A stretch of DNA of 16,014 bases from Comamonadaceae bacterium UBA2334 (GTDB lineage Bacteria; Pseudomonadota; Gammaproteobacteria; Burkholderiales; Burkholderiaceae_C): positions 1 through 16,014 of the forward strand of contig DDUQ01000143.1 of NCBI GenBank assembly GCA_002344885.1. The letters run 5' to 3'. Under the pieces are notes generated by a model. The model had not been told where the DNA came from. It did not search any database and saw only the letters and a list, made by a program, of their open reading frames with translations. How positions within the stretch are numbered: position 1 is the first letter of the stretch; the number at the start of each line of letters is the position of its first letter. Positions 1-6,821 of the stretch are shown piece by piece. The position numbers and the translations under genes are program-made.

Positions 1-669
1 GCCAAGCTGGCGCTCGAAGGGGACAAAGGCAACCTCGGCGAAGAAGCCATCATCCGTCTGGCCGATGCACGCGACACCTACATCCCCACGCCCGAGCGCG
101 CTGTGGACGGTGCCTTCCTGATGCCTGTGGAAGACGTGTTCTCCATCTCCGGTCGCGGTACCGTGGTGACAGGCCGTATCGAGCGTGGCGTGATCAAAGT
201 CGGCGAAGAAATCGAAATCGTCGGTATCAAAGACACCCAGAAAACCACCTGCACAGGTGTGGAAATGTTCCGCAAGCTGCTGGACCAGGGCCAGGCTGGC
301 GACAACGTCGGTATCCTGCTGCGCGGCACCAAGCGTGAAGACGTCGAGCGCGGCCAGGTGCTGTGCAAGCCCGGCTCCATCAAGCCCCACACCCACTTCA
401 CCGGTGAGGTGTACGTGCTGTCCAAAGACGAAGGTGGCCGTCACACGCCTTTCTTCAACAACTACCGTCCCCAGTTCTACTTCCGTACAACTGACGTGAC
501 CGGCTCCATCGAACTGCCAGAAGGCAAAGAGATGGTGATGCCTGGCGACAACGTGTCGATCACTGTCAAGCTGATCGCCCCCATCGCCATGGAAGAAGGT
601 CTGCGCTTCGCCATCCGTGAAGGCGGTCGTACCGTCGGCGCCGGCGTCGTGGCCAAGATCCTTGCCTGA
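1..669 (+). CDS. tuf: Elongation factor Tu, C-terminal part (5' end outside window)
   Basis: EF-Tu carries aminoacyl-tRNA to the ribosomal A site in a GTP-dependent way. The reading frame is open from base 1, so 222 residues are visible, about the last 56% of a protein usually 394-396 residues long. The G domain with the GTP-binding motifs lies upstream of the window. What is seen is domain II (VFSISGRGTVVTGRIERG, about visible residues 41-58) and domain III, including GEVYVLSKDEGGRHTPF and the terminal GGRTVGAGVV. The frame ends in TGA just before rpsJ, the usual str-to-S10 operon order in Proteobacteria. The gene is probably co-transcribed with rpsJ, although a stable hairpin separates them. 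The identification is essentially certain. Whether it is one of two tuf copies cannot be told from here. Confidence 0.98.
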   Translation, partial: AKLALEGDKGNLGEEAIIRLADARDTYIPTPERAVDGAFLMPVEDVFSISGRGTVVTGRIERGVIKVGEEIEIVGIKDTQKTTCTGVEMFRKLLDQGQAGDNVGILLRGTKREDVERGQVLCKPGSIKPHTHFTGEVYVLSKDEGGRHTPFFNNYRPQFYFRTTDVTGSIELPEGKEMVMPGDNVSITVKLIAPIAMEEGLRFAIREGGRTVGAGVVAKILA

Positions 670-681
670 TGATGCGCAAAC

Positions 682-701
682 GTCGCCCTGAAAAGGGCGA
701 C
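682..701 (+). other. Perfect hairpin with GAAA tetraloop between tuf and rpsJ
   Basis: Bases 682-689 (GTCGCCCT) are exactly complementary to 694-701 (AGGGCGAC), enclosing GAAA at 690-693. That is an 8-bp GC-rich stem capped by a GNRA-type tetraloop, which is unusually stable as RNA. No T-run follows (the next bases are TGTTGGC), so it is not a standard intrinsic terminator. It could be an RNA-processing or 3'-end protecting element that separates tuf mRNA from rpsJ mRNA, or a pause site. The structure is seen; the role is inferred. Confidence 0.6.
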
Positions 702-742
702 TGTTGGCTCGCATAAACATACAGAATCACAAGGAACTCTCC

Positions 743-1054
743 ATGACCAAACAGAAAATCCGCATCCGTCTGAAAGCATTCGACTACAAACTGATCGACG
801 CATCGGCAGCCGAAATCGTTGACACGGCCAAGCGCACCGGCGCGATCGTGAAGGGCCCCGTGCCGCTGCCGACACGCCTGAAGCGTTTTGACATCCTGCG
901 CTCACCGCACGTCAACAAGACCAGCCGTGACCAGTTCGAAATCCGCACCCACCAGCGTCTGATGGACATCGTGGACCCGACGGACAAGACTGTGGATGCC
1001 CTGATGAAGCTCGATTTGCCCGCTGGCGTCGACGTTGAAATCAAGTTGCAGTAA
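743..1054 (+). CDS. rpsJ: 30S ribosomal protein S10 (NusE)
   Basis: S10 is part of the head of the small ribosomal subunit and, as NusE, also acts with NusB and NusG in transcription antitermination. The product is 103 residues, exactly the usual bacterial length, beginning MTKQKIRIRLKAFDY and containing the diagnostic GPVPLPTRLKRFDILRSPHVNK stretch in two adjacent blocks (GPVPLPTR, then KRFDILRSPHVNK). The ATG at 743 is chosen because AAGGA at 731-735 sits 7 bases upstream. The frame extends further back to a TTG at 704, but that would add a non-family extension. It is the first gene of the classical S10 operon. Here it is followed by a 181-base gap rather than directly by rplC. Confidence 0.98.
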   Translation: MTKQKIRIRLKAFDYKLIDASAAEIVDTAKRTGAIVKGPVPLPTRLKRFDILRSPHVNKTSRDQFEIRTHQRLMDIVDPTDKTVDALMKLDLPAGVDVEIKLQ

Positions 1055-1073
1055 AAAAACCACCAACTGGCCC

Positions 1074-1102
1074 TTGCGCAGGCAGCTGAGCCGGGCTAGA
1101 AT
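1074..1102 (+). promoter_or_regulatory. Candidate sigma-70 promoter for rplC and downstream genes
   Basis: TTGCGC at 1074-1079 and TAGAAT at 1097-1102 are separated by exactly 17 bases, the optimal spacing. The -10 matches TATAAT at 5 of 6 positions; the -35 matches TTGACA at 3 of 6. It lies in the only large gap of the ribosomal cluster. Transcription would start near 1109 and give a leader of about 125 bases before rplC. It was found by eye and has no experimental support. Confidence 0.5.
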
Positions 1103-1139
1103 TGCAGGCTTCCCTTTTTGGGGAGAACGCGAAAAGCAT

Positions 1140-1176
1140 GGGCTGACCCGGTGAACAACCGGGTTGGCCTGTTTTT
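1140..1176 (+). terminator. Terminator-like hairpin plus T-run in the rplC leader (possible attenuator)
   Basis: Bases 1140-1152 pair with 1158-1170. The upper stem of ACCCGGT (1146-1152) with ACCGGGT (1158-1164) is perfect, and the lower stem holds three G-U wobbles and three G-C pairs. The loop is GAACA. After one G comes TTTTT at 1172-1176. This has the shape of an intrinsic terminator and lies downstream of the candidate promoter and upstream of rplC. It may therefore be a regulated attenuator, or simply the partial terminator of the tuf-rpsJ transcript. Confidence 0.55.
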
Positions 1177-1177
1177 G

Positions 1178-1222
1178 TGCTGCCAAGCAGCATGACATCA
1201 GCCCCGGCCAATTGAAGTCGGG
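1178..1222 (+). promoter_or_regulatory. Further hairpins in the rplC leader, with a possible antiterminator pairing
   Basis: Directly after the T-run, TGCTGC (1178-1183) pairs with GCAGCA (1187-1192) around a CAA loop. Then 1203-1208 pairs with 1217-1222 (five Watson-Crick pairs and one G-U). GGCCAA at 1206-1211 is also exactly complementary to TTGGCC at 1164-1169, which is part of the terminator-like stem, so an alternative fold that opens that stem is possible. In E. coli the S10 leader is the target of L4 autoregulation, but that leader precedes rpsJ. Any such role here is inference. Confidence 0.3.
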
Positions 1223-1235
1223 AACGGAGAAAACA

Positions 1236-1910
1236 ATGAGTCTTAGCAACTCCCTCGGGTTGTTGGGTCGCAAGGTGGGCATGATGCGCCTGTTCACCGA
1301 TGACGGGGATGCAATCCCTGTCACGGTGGTCGACGTGTCTGACAACCGTGTTGCCCAGGTGAAAACCCAAGCCAACGATGGCTACGATGCCGTACAGGTG
1401 GCATTCGGCAAGCGTCGCGCCTCCCGCGTGACCAAGCCCGAAGCCGGGCATTTGGCCAAAGCCGGCGTCGAAGCCGGTGAAATCCTCAAAGAATTCCGCG
1501 TGACCGCCGATGTGGCCGCCAAGTACCCCGCCGGTACTGTGGTCGCTGCCGCTGCTGTGTTCGCTGCAGGCCAGAAGGTGGACGTGCAAGGCACCTCCAT
1601 CGGTAAAGGCTTCGCGGGCACGATCAAGCGTCACAACTTCAGCTCGCAGCGTGCGTCCCACGGTAACAGCCGCTCGCACAATGTGCCCGGTTCCATCTCC
1701 ATGGCGCAGGACCCAGGTCGTGTGTTCCCTGGCAAGAAGATGTCCGGCCACCTCGGTGACGAGACCGTGACCACCCAGAACCTGGACATCGTCCGTGTGG
1801 ACGAAGCCCGTCAGTTGCTGTTGATCAAGGGTGCTGTGCCCGGCTCCAACGGCGGCTTCGTGACCGTGCGTCCTGCTGTCAAGGCCAAGATTGCCAAAGG
1901 AGCGAACTGA
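1236..1910 (+). CDS. rplC: 50S ribosomal protein L3
   Basis: L3 binds 23S rRNA early in assembly and reaches toward the peptidyl transferase centre with a long loop. The product is 224 residues, slightly longer than E. coli L3 (209). It begins MSLSNSLGLLGRKVGMMRLF, with the conserved GLLGRKVGM start of the family. The signature region lies at about residues 124-172, with KGFAGTIKRHNF and GNSRSHNVPGSI followed by GKKMSGHLG. Gln158 aligns with E. coli Gln150, the residue methylated by PrmB. The start is set by ATG at 1236 with GGAG at 1226-1229; a longer open frame back to 1164 runs through the leader hairpins and is not family-like. The stop overlaps the rplD start by one base, so the two are probably translationally coupled. 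Confidence 0.98.
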   Translation: MSLSNSLGLLGRKVGMMRLFTDDGDAIPVTVVDVSDNRVAQVKTQANDGYDAVQVAFGKRRASRVTKPEAGHLAKAGVEAGEILKEFRVTADVAAKYPAGTVVAAAAVFAAGQKVDVQGTSIGKGFAGTIKRHNFSSQRASHGNSRSHNVPGSISMAQDPGRVFPGKKMSGHLGDETVTTQNLDIVRVDEARQLLLIKGAVPGSNGGFVTVRPAVKAKIAKGAN

Positions 1911-2530
1911 TGCAAGTTGAACTCCTGAACGAACAGGGTCAAGCCGCATCCAACGTGGATGTGCCCGATACGGTCTTTGGCCGTGACTACAACGAGTCCC
2001 TGATTCACCAGTTGGTGGTCGCCTACCAGGCCAATGCGCGTCAAGGTACCCGTGCGCAAAAAGACCGCGAAATGGTCAAGCACTCGACCAAGAAGCCCTT
2101 CCGTCAGAAAGGCACCGGTAACGCCCGTGCCGGTATGACTTCTTCCCCGCTGTGGCGCGGAGGCGGTCGGACATTCCCGAACAGCCCTGACGAAAACTTC
2201 ACCCAGAAGCTGAACAAGAAGATGTTCCGCGCAGGTATGGCTTCCATCCTGTCGCAACTGGTCCGTGAAGGCCGTCTGGCCGTGGTCGAGTCCATCAAGC
2301 TGGATTCGCCCAAGACCAAGCCGCTGGCCGAAAAATTCAAAGCCATGAACCTCAAGTCGGTTTTGCTGATTGCAGACGAAGTCGACGAGAACCTGTACCT
2401 GGCTTCACGCAACCTGCCCAATGTGCTGGTTGTCGAGCCACGCTACGCCGATCCCGTGTCCCTGGTTCACTACAAGAAAGTGATCGTCACCAAGGCCGCG
2501 ATCGACAAGCTCAAGGAGATGTACGCATGA
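1910..2530 (+). CDS. rplD: 50S ribosomal protein L4
   Basis: L4 is an early 23S rRNA-binding protein whose extended loop lines the exit tunnel. In E. coli it also represses the S10 operon. The product is 206 residues (E. coli 201). The loop signature is clear at about residues 63-88, with KPFRQKGTGNARAG followed by SSPLWRGGGRTF, and the C-terminal globular part holds the LPNVLVVEP segment. The ATG overlaps the rplC stop by one base, and its own stop overlaps the rplW start by four (ATGA). If the leader upstream of rplC is regulatory, this protein is the first candidate ligand by analogy with E. coli, but that is untested. Confidence 0.98.
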   Translation: MQVELLNEQGQAASNVDVPDTVFGRDYNESLIHQLVVAYQANARQGTRAQKDREMVKHSTKKPFRQKGTGNARAGMTSSPLWRGGGRTFPNSPDENFTQKLNKKMFRAGMASILSQLVREGRLAVVESIKLDSPKTKPLAEKFKAMNLKSVLLIADEVDENLYLASRNLPNVLVVEPRYADPVSLVHYKKVIVTKAAIDKLKEMYA

Positions 2531-2841
2531 GCGCCACACAATTCGACGAAGGCCGTCTGATGCAGGTTCTGGTCGCCCCCATCGTGTCCGAAAAGGCCAC
2601 TATGGTTGCCGAGAAGAGCAATGCTGTCGTCTTCAAAGTTCTTCAGGATGCCACCAAGCCTGAAATCAAGGCGGCTGTGGAGCTGATGTTCAAAGTCCAG
2701 GTCAAGGGCGTTTCTGTCCTGAACCAAAAAGGCAAAACCAAGCGCTTCGGCAAGACCATCGGTCGTCGTGACCACGTGCGCAAGGCGTTCGTGACACTGA
2801 TGCCCGGTCAGGAGCTGAACCTGGGTGGGGAGGCTGTTTAA
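2527..2841 (+). CDS. rplW: 50S ribosomal protein L23
   Basis: L23 sits at the exit of the ribosomal tunnel and is the docking site for trigger factor and the signal recognition particle. The product is 104 residues, close to the usual 95-104. It shows the family pattern LMQVLVAPIVSEKAT near residues 11-25, the VKGVSVLNQKGKTKRFG loop, and GRRDHVRKAFVTL. The first ten residues (MSATQFDEGR) are a slight N-terminal extension relative to E. coli. The start is the ATG that overlaps the rplD stop. rplB follows after two bases. Confidence 0.97.
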   Translation: MSATQFDEGRLMQVLVAPIVSEKATMVAEKSNAVVFKVLQDATKPEIKAAVELMFKVQVKGVSVLNQKGKTKRFGKTIGRRDHVRKAFVTLMPGQELNLGGEAV

Positions 2842-2843
2842 TC

Positions 2844-3674
2844 ATGGCAGTTGTTAAGTTGAAGCCTACTTCACCTGGCCGTCGTGCCGTGGTGAAAGTC
2901 ACGCGTGATCATCTGTACAAAGGCGATGCCTTTGCACCGTTGCTTGAGCCGCAGATCCAGAATGCCGGCCGTAACAACAACGGGCACATCACGGTTCGTC
3001 ACAAGGGCGGTGGTCACAAGCACCACTACCGCGTGGTTGATTTCCGTCGCAACAAAGATGGCATCCCTGCGAAAGTGGAGCGTATCGAATACGACCCCAA
3101 CCGTACGGCACACATCGCCCTGATCTGCTACGCAGACGGCGAGCGTCGTTACATCATCGCCCCGCGTGGCGTTGAGGTCGGTGCCACGTTGCTCAGCGGC
3201 TCCGAAGCGCCGATCCGCGTGGGCAATACATTGCCCATCCGCAACATCCCGGTCGGTTCCACCATCCATTGCATCGAACTGCAAATCGGCAAAGGCGCGC
3301 AGATTGCCCGTTCCGCCGGCGCATCTGCCGTGCTGATGGCCCGTGAAGGCGTGTACGCCCAGGTTCGCATGCGTTCCGGCGAAGTGCGCAAGATCCACGT
3401 GGATTGCCGCGCCACCATCGGTGAAGTGTCCAACACCGAGCACAGCCTGCGTCAGTTGGGCAAAGCCGGTGTCAAGCGCTGGATGGGCATTCGTCCGACC
3501 GTGCGCGGTACCGCGATGAACCCGATCGACCACCCGCACGGTGGTGGTGAAGGTCGTACCGGTGAAGGTATGGCACCTGTGGATCCATGGGGCAACCTGA
3601 CCAAGGGTTACCGTACCCGTAACAACCGCCGTACGCAGGGCATGATTGTCTCGCGTCGCAAGAGCAAGAAATAA
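2844..3674 (+). CDS. rplB: 50S ribosomal protein L2
   Basis: L2 is a core protein of the large subunit, needed for subunit association and close to the peptidyl transferase centre. The product is 276 residues (E. coli 273). The signature is seen at about residues 225-242 as MNPIDHPHGGGEGRTGEG, which contains the conserved histidine matching E. coli His229 (His230 here). The N-terminal RNA-binding part holds GRNNNGHITVRHKGGGHKHH in two adjacent blocks (GRNNNGHITV, RHKGGGHKHH). The C-terminal tail is basic (RRKSKK). A GGGGAGG stretch near 2827-2833, inside the end of rplW, is a plausible ribosome binding site. Confidence 0.99.
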   Translation: MAVVKLKPTSPGRRAVVKVTRDHLYKGDAFAPLLEPQIQNAGRNNNGHITVRHKGGGHKHHYRVVDFRRNKDGIPAKVERIEYDPNRTAHIALICYADGERRYIIAPRGVEVGATLLSGSEAPIRVGNTLPIRNIPVGSTIHCIELQIGKGAQIARSAGASAVLMAREGVYAQVRMRSGEVRKIHVDCRATIGEVSNTEHSLRQLGKAGVKRWMGIRPTVRGTAMNPIDHPHGGGEGRTGEGMAPVDPWGNLTKGYRTRNNRRTQGMIVSRRKSKK

Positions 3675-3686
3675 AGGGGTAACGGC

Positions 3687-3962
<276 letters not shown>

Positions 3963-3971
3963 GGACACAGC

Positions 3972-4301
3972 ATGGAAACCAAAGCAGTTGTTCGCGGTGT
4001 TCGTCTGTCTGTTGACAAAGGCCGCCTGGTTGCCGACCTGATCCGTGGCAAGCAGGTCGATCAGGCCCTCAACATCCTGACATTCACCCAGAAAAAAGCC
4101 GCTGGCATTGTGAAGAAGGCGCTCGAATCCGCCATCGCCAATGCCGAGCACAACGACGGCGCTGACATCGACGAATTGAAGGTCAAGACCATCTACGTCG
4201 AGCAAGGCACCACACTCAAGCGATTCACCGCTCGCGCCAAAGGCCGCGGTAACCGTATCAGCAAACCCACCTGTCACATCTACGTGACGGTTGGCAACTG
4301 A
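3972..4301 (+). CDS. rplV: 50S ribosomal protein L22
   Basis: L22 binds 23S rRNA. Its beta-hairpin lines the exit tunnel, where changes affect macrolide resistance. The product is 109 residues (E. coli 110). It starts METKAVVRGVRLSVDKGRLV and ends with the signature LKRFTARAKGRGNRISKPTC, HIYVTV (about residues 82-107). The tunnel-tip part of the hairpin (TLKRFTARAKGRGNRI) looks standard, with no insertion or deletion. AAGGA at 3961-3965 is the ribosome binding site. rpsC begins 13 bases after the stop. Confidence 0.98.
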   Translation: METKAVVRGVRLSVDKGRLVADLIRGKQVDQALNILTFTQKKAAGIVKKALESAIANAEHNDGADIDELKVKTIYVEQGTTLKRFTARAKGRGNRISKPTCHIYVTVGN

Positions 4302-4314
4302 GGGCACAAGCACC

Positions 4315-5184
4315 ATGGGTCAAAAAATCAACCCCACCGGCTTTCGCCTGGCGGTTTCCCGTAACTGGACGAGCCGCTGGTATGCCAGCAACCGCGACTT
4401 CGCCGGCATGCTGGCTGAAGACATCAAGGTTCGTGACTACCTCAAAGAGAAGCTGAAAAACGCCTCTGTGTCGCGCATCCTGATTGAGCGTCCTGCCAAG
4501 AACGCCCGCATCACCATTTTTTCGTCACGTCCTGGTGTCGTGATCGGCAAAAAAGGTGAGGACATCGAAAAGCTGAAGAAAGACCTCGCTGGCAAGCTGG
4601 GTGTGCCGGTGGCTGTCAACATCGAAGAAGTGCGCAAGCCTGAAATCGATGCCAAGCTGATCGCCGACAGCATCACACAGCAGCTCGAAAAGCGCATCAT
4701 GTTCCGTCGCGCCATGAAGCGTGCGATGCAGAACGCCATGCGCATGGGCGCACAGGGCATCAAGATCATGTCCGCCGGTCGTCTGAACGGCATCGAAATC
4801 GCCCGTACCGAGTGGTACCGTGAAGGCCGTGTGCCCCTGCACACCCTGCGCGCCGACATCGACTACGGCACGTCCGAAGCCAAGACCACCTACGGCATCA
4901 TCGGTGTCAAGGTGTGGGTCTACAAGGGCGATACCCTGGGCCGCAGCGATGTGCCGTCTCTGGACAGCACACCCCGTCCTGAAGAAGAGCGTCGTCCACG
5001 CGGCCCCCGCCGTGATGGTGCACGTCCAGGTTCCGACCGTCCAGGCCGTGGCGCACCCCGCCGCAGCGGTGCACCCGCTGACGGCAGTGACAAACCCGCA
5101 GAGGCTGGTGCCAATGCAAATGCAGCCGTTAAGCGCGTTCGCAAGGCCGCGCCCGCCGCAGCGGCGGACGGTAAAGGAGAATAA
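4315..5184 (+). CDS. rpsC: 30S ribosomal protein S3 with long basic C-terminal tail
   Basis: S3 forms part of the mRNA entry channel and its helicase activity together with S4 and S5. The product is 289 residues, against 233 in E. coli. The family start MGQKINPTGFRL fixes the ATG at 4315; an upstream in-frame ATG at 4291 lies inside the rplV end and is rejected. The KH domain is seen with GKKG at residues 78-81 (VVIGKKGEDIEKL), and the C-terminal S3 domain ends near WVYKGD (residues 201-206). The extra length is a tail from about residue 215 onward, rich in Arg, Pro, Gly and Ala (RRPRGPRRDGARPG, DRPGRGAPRRSGAP) and ending in an Ala-rich KRVRKAAPAAAA segment. It looks disordered and basic. The rest of the protein is normal. 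Confidence 0.98.
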   Translation: MGQKINPTGFRLAVSRNWTSRWYASNRDFAGMLAEDIKVRDYLKEKLKNASVSRILIERPAKNARITIFSSRPGVVIGKKGEDIEKLKKDLAGKLGVPVAVNIEEVRKPEIDAKLIADSITQQLEKRIMFRRAMKRAMQNAMRMGAQGIKIMSAGRLNGIEIARTEWYREGRVPLHTLRADIDYGTSEAKTTYGIIGVKVWVYKGDTLGRSDVPSLDSTPRPEEERRPRGPRRDGARPGSDRPGRGAPRRSGAPADGSDKPAEAGANANAAVKRVRKAAPAAAADGKGE

Positions 5185-5186
5185 AG

Positions 5187-5603
5187 ATGCTGCAACCTGC
5201 TCGCCGCAAGTTCCGCAAGGAACAAAAAGGCCGTAACACCGGTGTTGCCACCCGTGGCGCGACCGTTGCGTTCGGTGATTTCGGTCTGAAGTCAACAGAC
5301 CGCGGCCGCCTGACCGCACGCCAGATCGAGTCTGCCCGTCGTGCGATCTCCCGTCACGTCAAGCGTGGTGGCCGGATCTGGATCCGTGTGTTCCCCGACA
5401 AGCCGATCTCCAACAAGCCTGCTGAAGTCCGTATGGGTAACGGCAAGGGCAGCGTGGAGTACTACGTGGCTGAAATTCAGCCCGGCAAGGTGCTGTACGA
5501 AATCGTGGGTGTTCCCGAGCAACTCGCTCGCGAAGCGTTCGCATTGGCCGCTGCCAAGCTGCCCCTGCGCACCACGTTTGTCGCCCGTCAATTGGGCCAG
5601 TGA
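5187..5603 (+). CDS. rplP: 50S ribosomal protein L16
   Basis: L16 helps shape the A-site tRNA binding region of the large subunit. The product is 138 residues (E. coli 136), starting MLQPARRKFRKEQKGRN and containing the signatures RGGRIWIRVFPDKP and VRMGNGKGSVEYYVA. Arg82 in this last motif matches E. coli Arg81, the residue hydroxylated by the oxygenase YcfD (RoxA). AAGGAG at 5174-5179, inside the end of rpsC, is the ribosome binding site. The gene starts two bases after the rpsC stop. Confidence 0.98.
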   Translation: MLQPARRKFRKEQKGRNTGVATRGATVAFGDFGLKSTDRGRLTARQIESARRAISRHVKRGGRIWIRVFPDKPISNKPAEVRMGNGKGSVEYYVAEIQPGKVLYEIVGVPEQLAREAFALAAAKLPLRTTFVARQLGQ

Positions 5604-5617
5604 TCAGGAGATAAGCT

Positions 5618-5812
5618 ATGAAAACTGCTGAACTGCGCCAAAAAGACGTTGCCGGTCTGGAAGCCGAGATCAAATCGCTGCAAAAAGCACATTTTGGTCT
5701 GCGCATGCAAAAGGCCACCCAGCAACTCAACAACACGAACACACTGGGTACCACCCGGCGTGCCATCGCTCGTGCCAAGACCATCCTGGCCGAGAAAAAC
5801 CGGGCCAAATAA
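5618..5812 (+). CDS. rpmC: 50S ribosomal protein L29
   Basis: L29 is a small helical protein near the tunnel exit, next to L23. The product is 64 residues (E. coli 63), starting MKTAELRQKDVAGLEAEI and containing the family segment FGLRMQKATQQL followed by RRAIARAKTIL. AGGAG at 5606-5610 lies seven bases upstream of the ATG. rpsQ follows after nine bases. Confidence 0.98.
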   Translation: MKTAELRQKDVAGLEAEIKSLQKAHFGLRMQKATQQLNNTNTLGTTRRAIARAKTILAEKNRAK

Positions 5813-5821
5813 GGAGTGACC

Positions 5822-6091
5822 ATGACGGAAGCCAAACCCTCCCTCAAGCGCACCTTGATTGGCAAGGTGGTCAGCGACAAGCGTGCCAAGACCGTTACGG
5901 TGCTGGTGGAGCGTCGCGTCAAGCACGAGCTGTACGACAAGATCGTTGTCAAATCCAGCAAGTACCAGGCGCACGACGAATCCAACACCTACAAGCTGGG
6001 TGACGTGATCGAGATCACCGAAAGCCGTCCGCTGTCCAAAACCAAGAACTGGGTTGTGACCCGTCTGGTGGAAAAAGCCGCCGAGGTGTAA
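5822..6091 (+). CDS. rpsQ: 30S ribosomal protein S17
   Basis: S17 is a primary 16S rRNA-binding protein of OB-fold type. The product is 89 residues (E. coli 84), starting MTEAKPSLKRTLIGKVVSDK. The signature GDVIEITESRPLSKTKNWVV occupies about residues 61-80. The ATG at 5822 is chosen because AAGGAG (5811-5816) lies five bases upstream; the in-frame GTG at 5816 is part of that binding site and is rejected. This is the last gene of the cluster. It is followed by a strong intrinsic terminator instead of rplN, which follows it in many Proteobacteria. Confidence 0.98.
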   Translation: MTEAKPSLKRTLIGKVVSDKRAKTVTVLVERRVKHELYDKIVVKSSKYQAHDESNTYKLGDVIEITESRPLSKTKNWVVTRLVEKAAEV

Positions 6092-6123
6092 GCCTGTTCT
6101 GTGTGCCGTGGGCATGCAACCGG

Positions 6124-6155
6124 AAAGCGACCGACAATTCGGTCGCTTTTTTTTT
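6124..6155 (+). terminator. Strong intrinsic terminator of the S10 operon
   Basis: AAAGCGACCGA (6124-6134) pairs perfectly with TCGGTCGCTTT (6139-6149) around a CAAT loop. The 3' arm runs into nine T residues (6147-6155). It lies 32 bases after the rpsQ stop. Stem strength and the long T-run make this a convincing Rho-independent terminator that closes the ribosomal operon. Confidence 0.93.
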
Positions 6156-6235
6156 GGGCGTGCCGCCTGCCGTGGTGCACGCCTTTTTCAACGCCCGTGC
6201 TACGTTGTGCGGGCCCACTGCCCTGAGGAGCAAAC

Positions 6236-6745
6236 ATGATCAAAGTCGGAGACCAGTTGCCAGCACTCACGCTGACCGAATTCAACGAAGTGGAGGGCGA
6301 AGGCTGTGCCATCGGTCCCATGCCGGTCGACGTGGCCAAAGCCGCTGCCGGCAAAACCATTGCCTTGTTTGCTTTGCCAGGTGCCTACACACCCACCTGC
6401 TCCGCCAAGCACGTGCCCGGCTACATCGAGCAGGCCGAGGCCTTGCGTGCCGCTGGTGTGGATGAAATCTGGTGTCTGAGCGTGAACGACGCGTTCGTCA
6501 TGGGTGCGTGGGGCCGTGATCTGGGCGCTGGCGGCAAAGTGCGCATGCTGGCTGACGGTTCGGCAGACTTTGCCAAAGCGACCGGTCTGACCCTGGACCT
6601 GACATCGCGCGGCATGGGCTTGCGCAGCAACCGATACTCCATGCTGGTCAGGAACGGTGTGGTCACGACCCTGAACATCGAAGGACCTGGCAAATTTGAA
6701 GTCAGCGATGCGGGCACTATGCTTGCCCAGGCATCTCAAGCTTGA
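6236..6745 (+). CDS. Peroxiredoxin, Prx5 (AhpC/TSA redoxin) type
   Basis: This is a thiol peroxidase that reduces hydrogen peroxide and alkyl hydroperoxides in the cytoplasm; the family commonly uses glutathione/glutaredoxin or thioredoxin as reductant. The product is 169 residues, normal for Prx5. The active-site motif is LPGAYTPTCS (residues 47-56), with peroxidatic Cys55 and the supporting Thr52; Arg133 in RYSMLV is the expected conserved arginine. Other cysteines are Cys24 and Cys80, so which one, if any, resolves the sulfenic acid cannot be decided here. GAGGAG at 6225-6230 gives a strong ribosome binding site five bases before the ATG. It stands alone after the ribosomal terminator, so it must have its own promoter, which I could not place. 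No signal peptide is seen. Confidence 0.94.
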   Translation: MIKVGDQLPALTLTEFNEVEGEGCAIGPMPVDVAKAAAGKTIALFALPGAYTPTCSAKHVPGYIEQAEALRAAGVDEIWCLSVNDAFVMGAWGRDLGAGGKVRMLADGSADFAKATGLTLDLTSRGMGLRSNRYSMLVRNGVVTTLNIEGPGKFEVSDAGTMLAQASQA

Positions 6746-6778
6746 TGTGCTTGCGCAGTGCCCTGTGGCCGCAAACTG

Positions 6779-6821
6779 ATAGCGCGCGCAGTATCCAGTG
6801 GCAATGCTGTTTTTATAGCAT
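6779..6821. repeat. Degenerate short intergenic repeat overlapping the acetyltransferase 3' end
   Basis: The segment begins GATAGC and ends TATAGCAT, is AT-rich at its right end, and contains an ATGCT (6804-6808) / AGCAT (6817-6821) inverted repeat around a T-rich loop. This resembles from memory the short ATAGC-bounded intergenic repeats common in Comamonadaceae, and loosely the segment near 15011-15072. The stop codon of the minus-strand acetyltransferase (6813-6815) lies inside it. The assignment to a repeat family is unverified. Confidence 0.4.

Noticed and set aside
704..742. TTG start and N-terminal extension for rpsJ
   Set aside because: The ATG at 743 gives the exact family length and has a well-placed AAGGA.
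1041..1949. 302-codon minus-strand frame opposite rplC
   Set aside because: It is antisense to a certain ribosomal protein gene, with a low-complexity His/Gly-rich product.
4291..4314. Earlier ATG for rpsC
   Set aside because: It lies inside the end of rplV and adds eight residues before the invariant MGQKINP start.
5816..5821. GTG start for rpsQ
   Set aside because: The codon is part of the AAGGAG ribosome binding site of the ATG at 5822.
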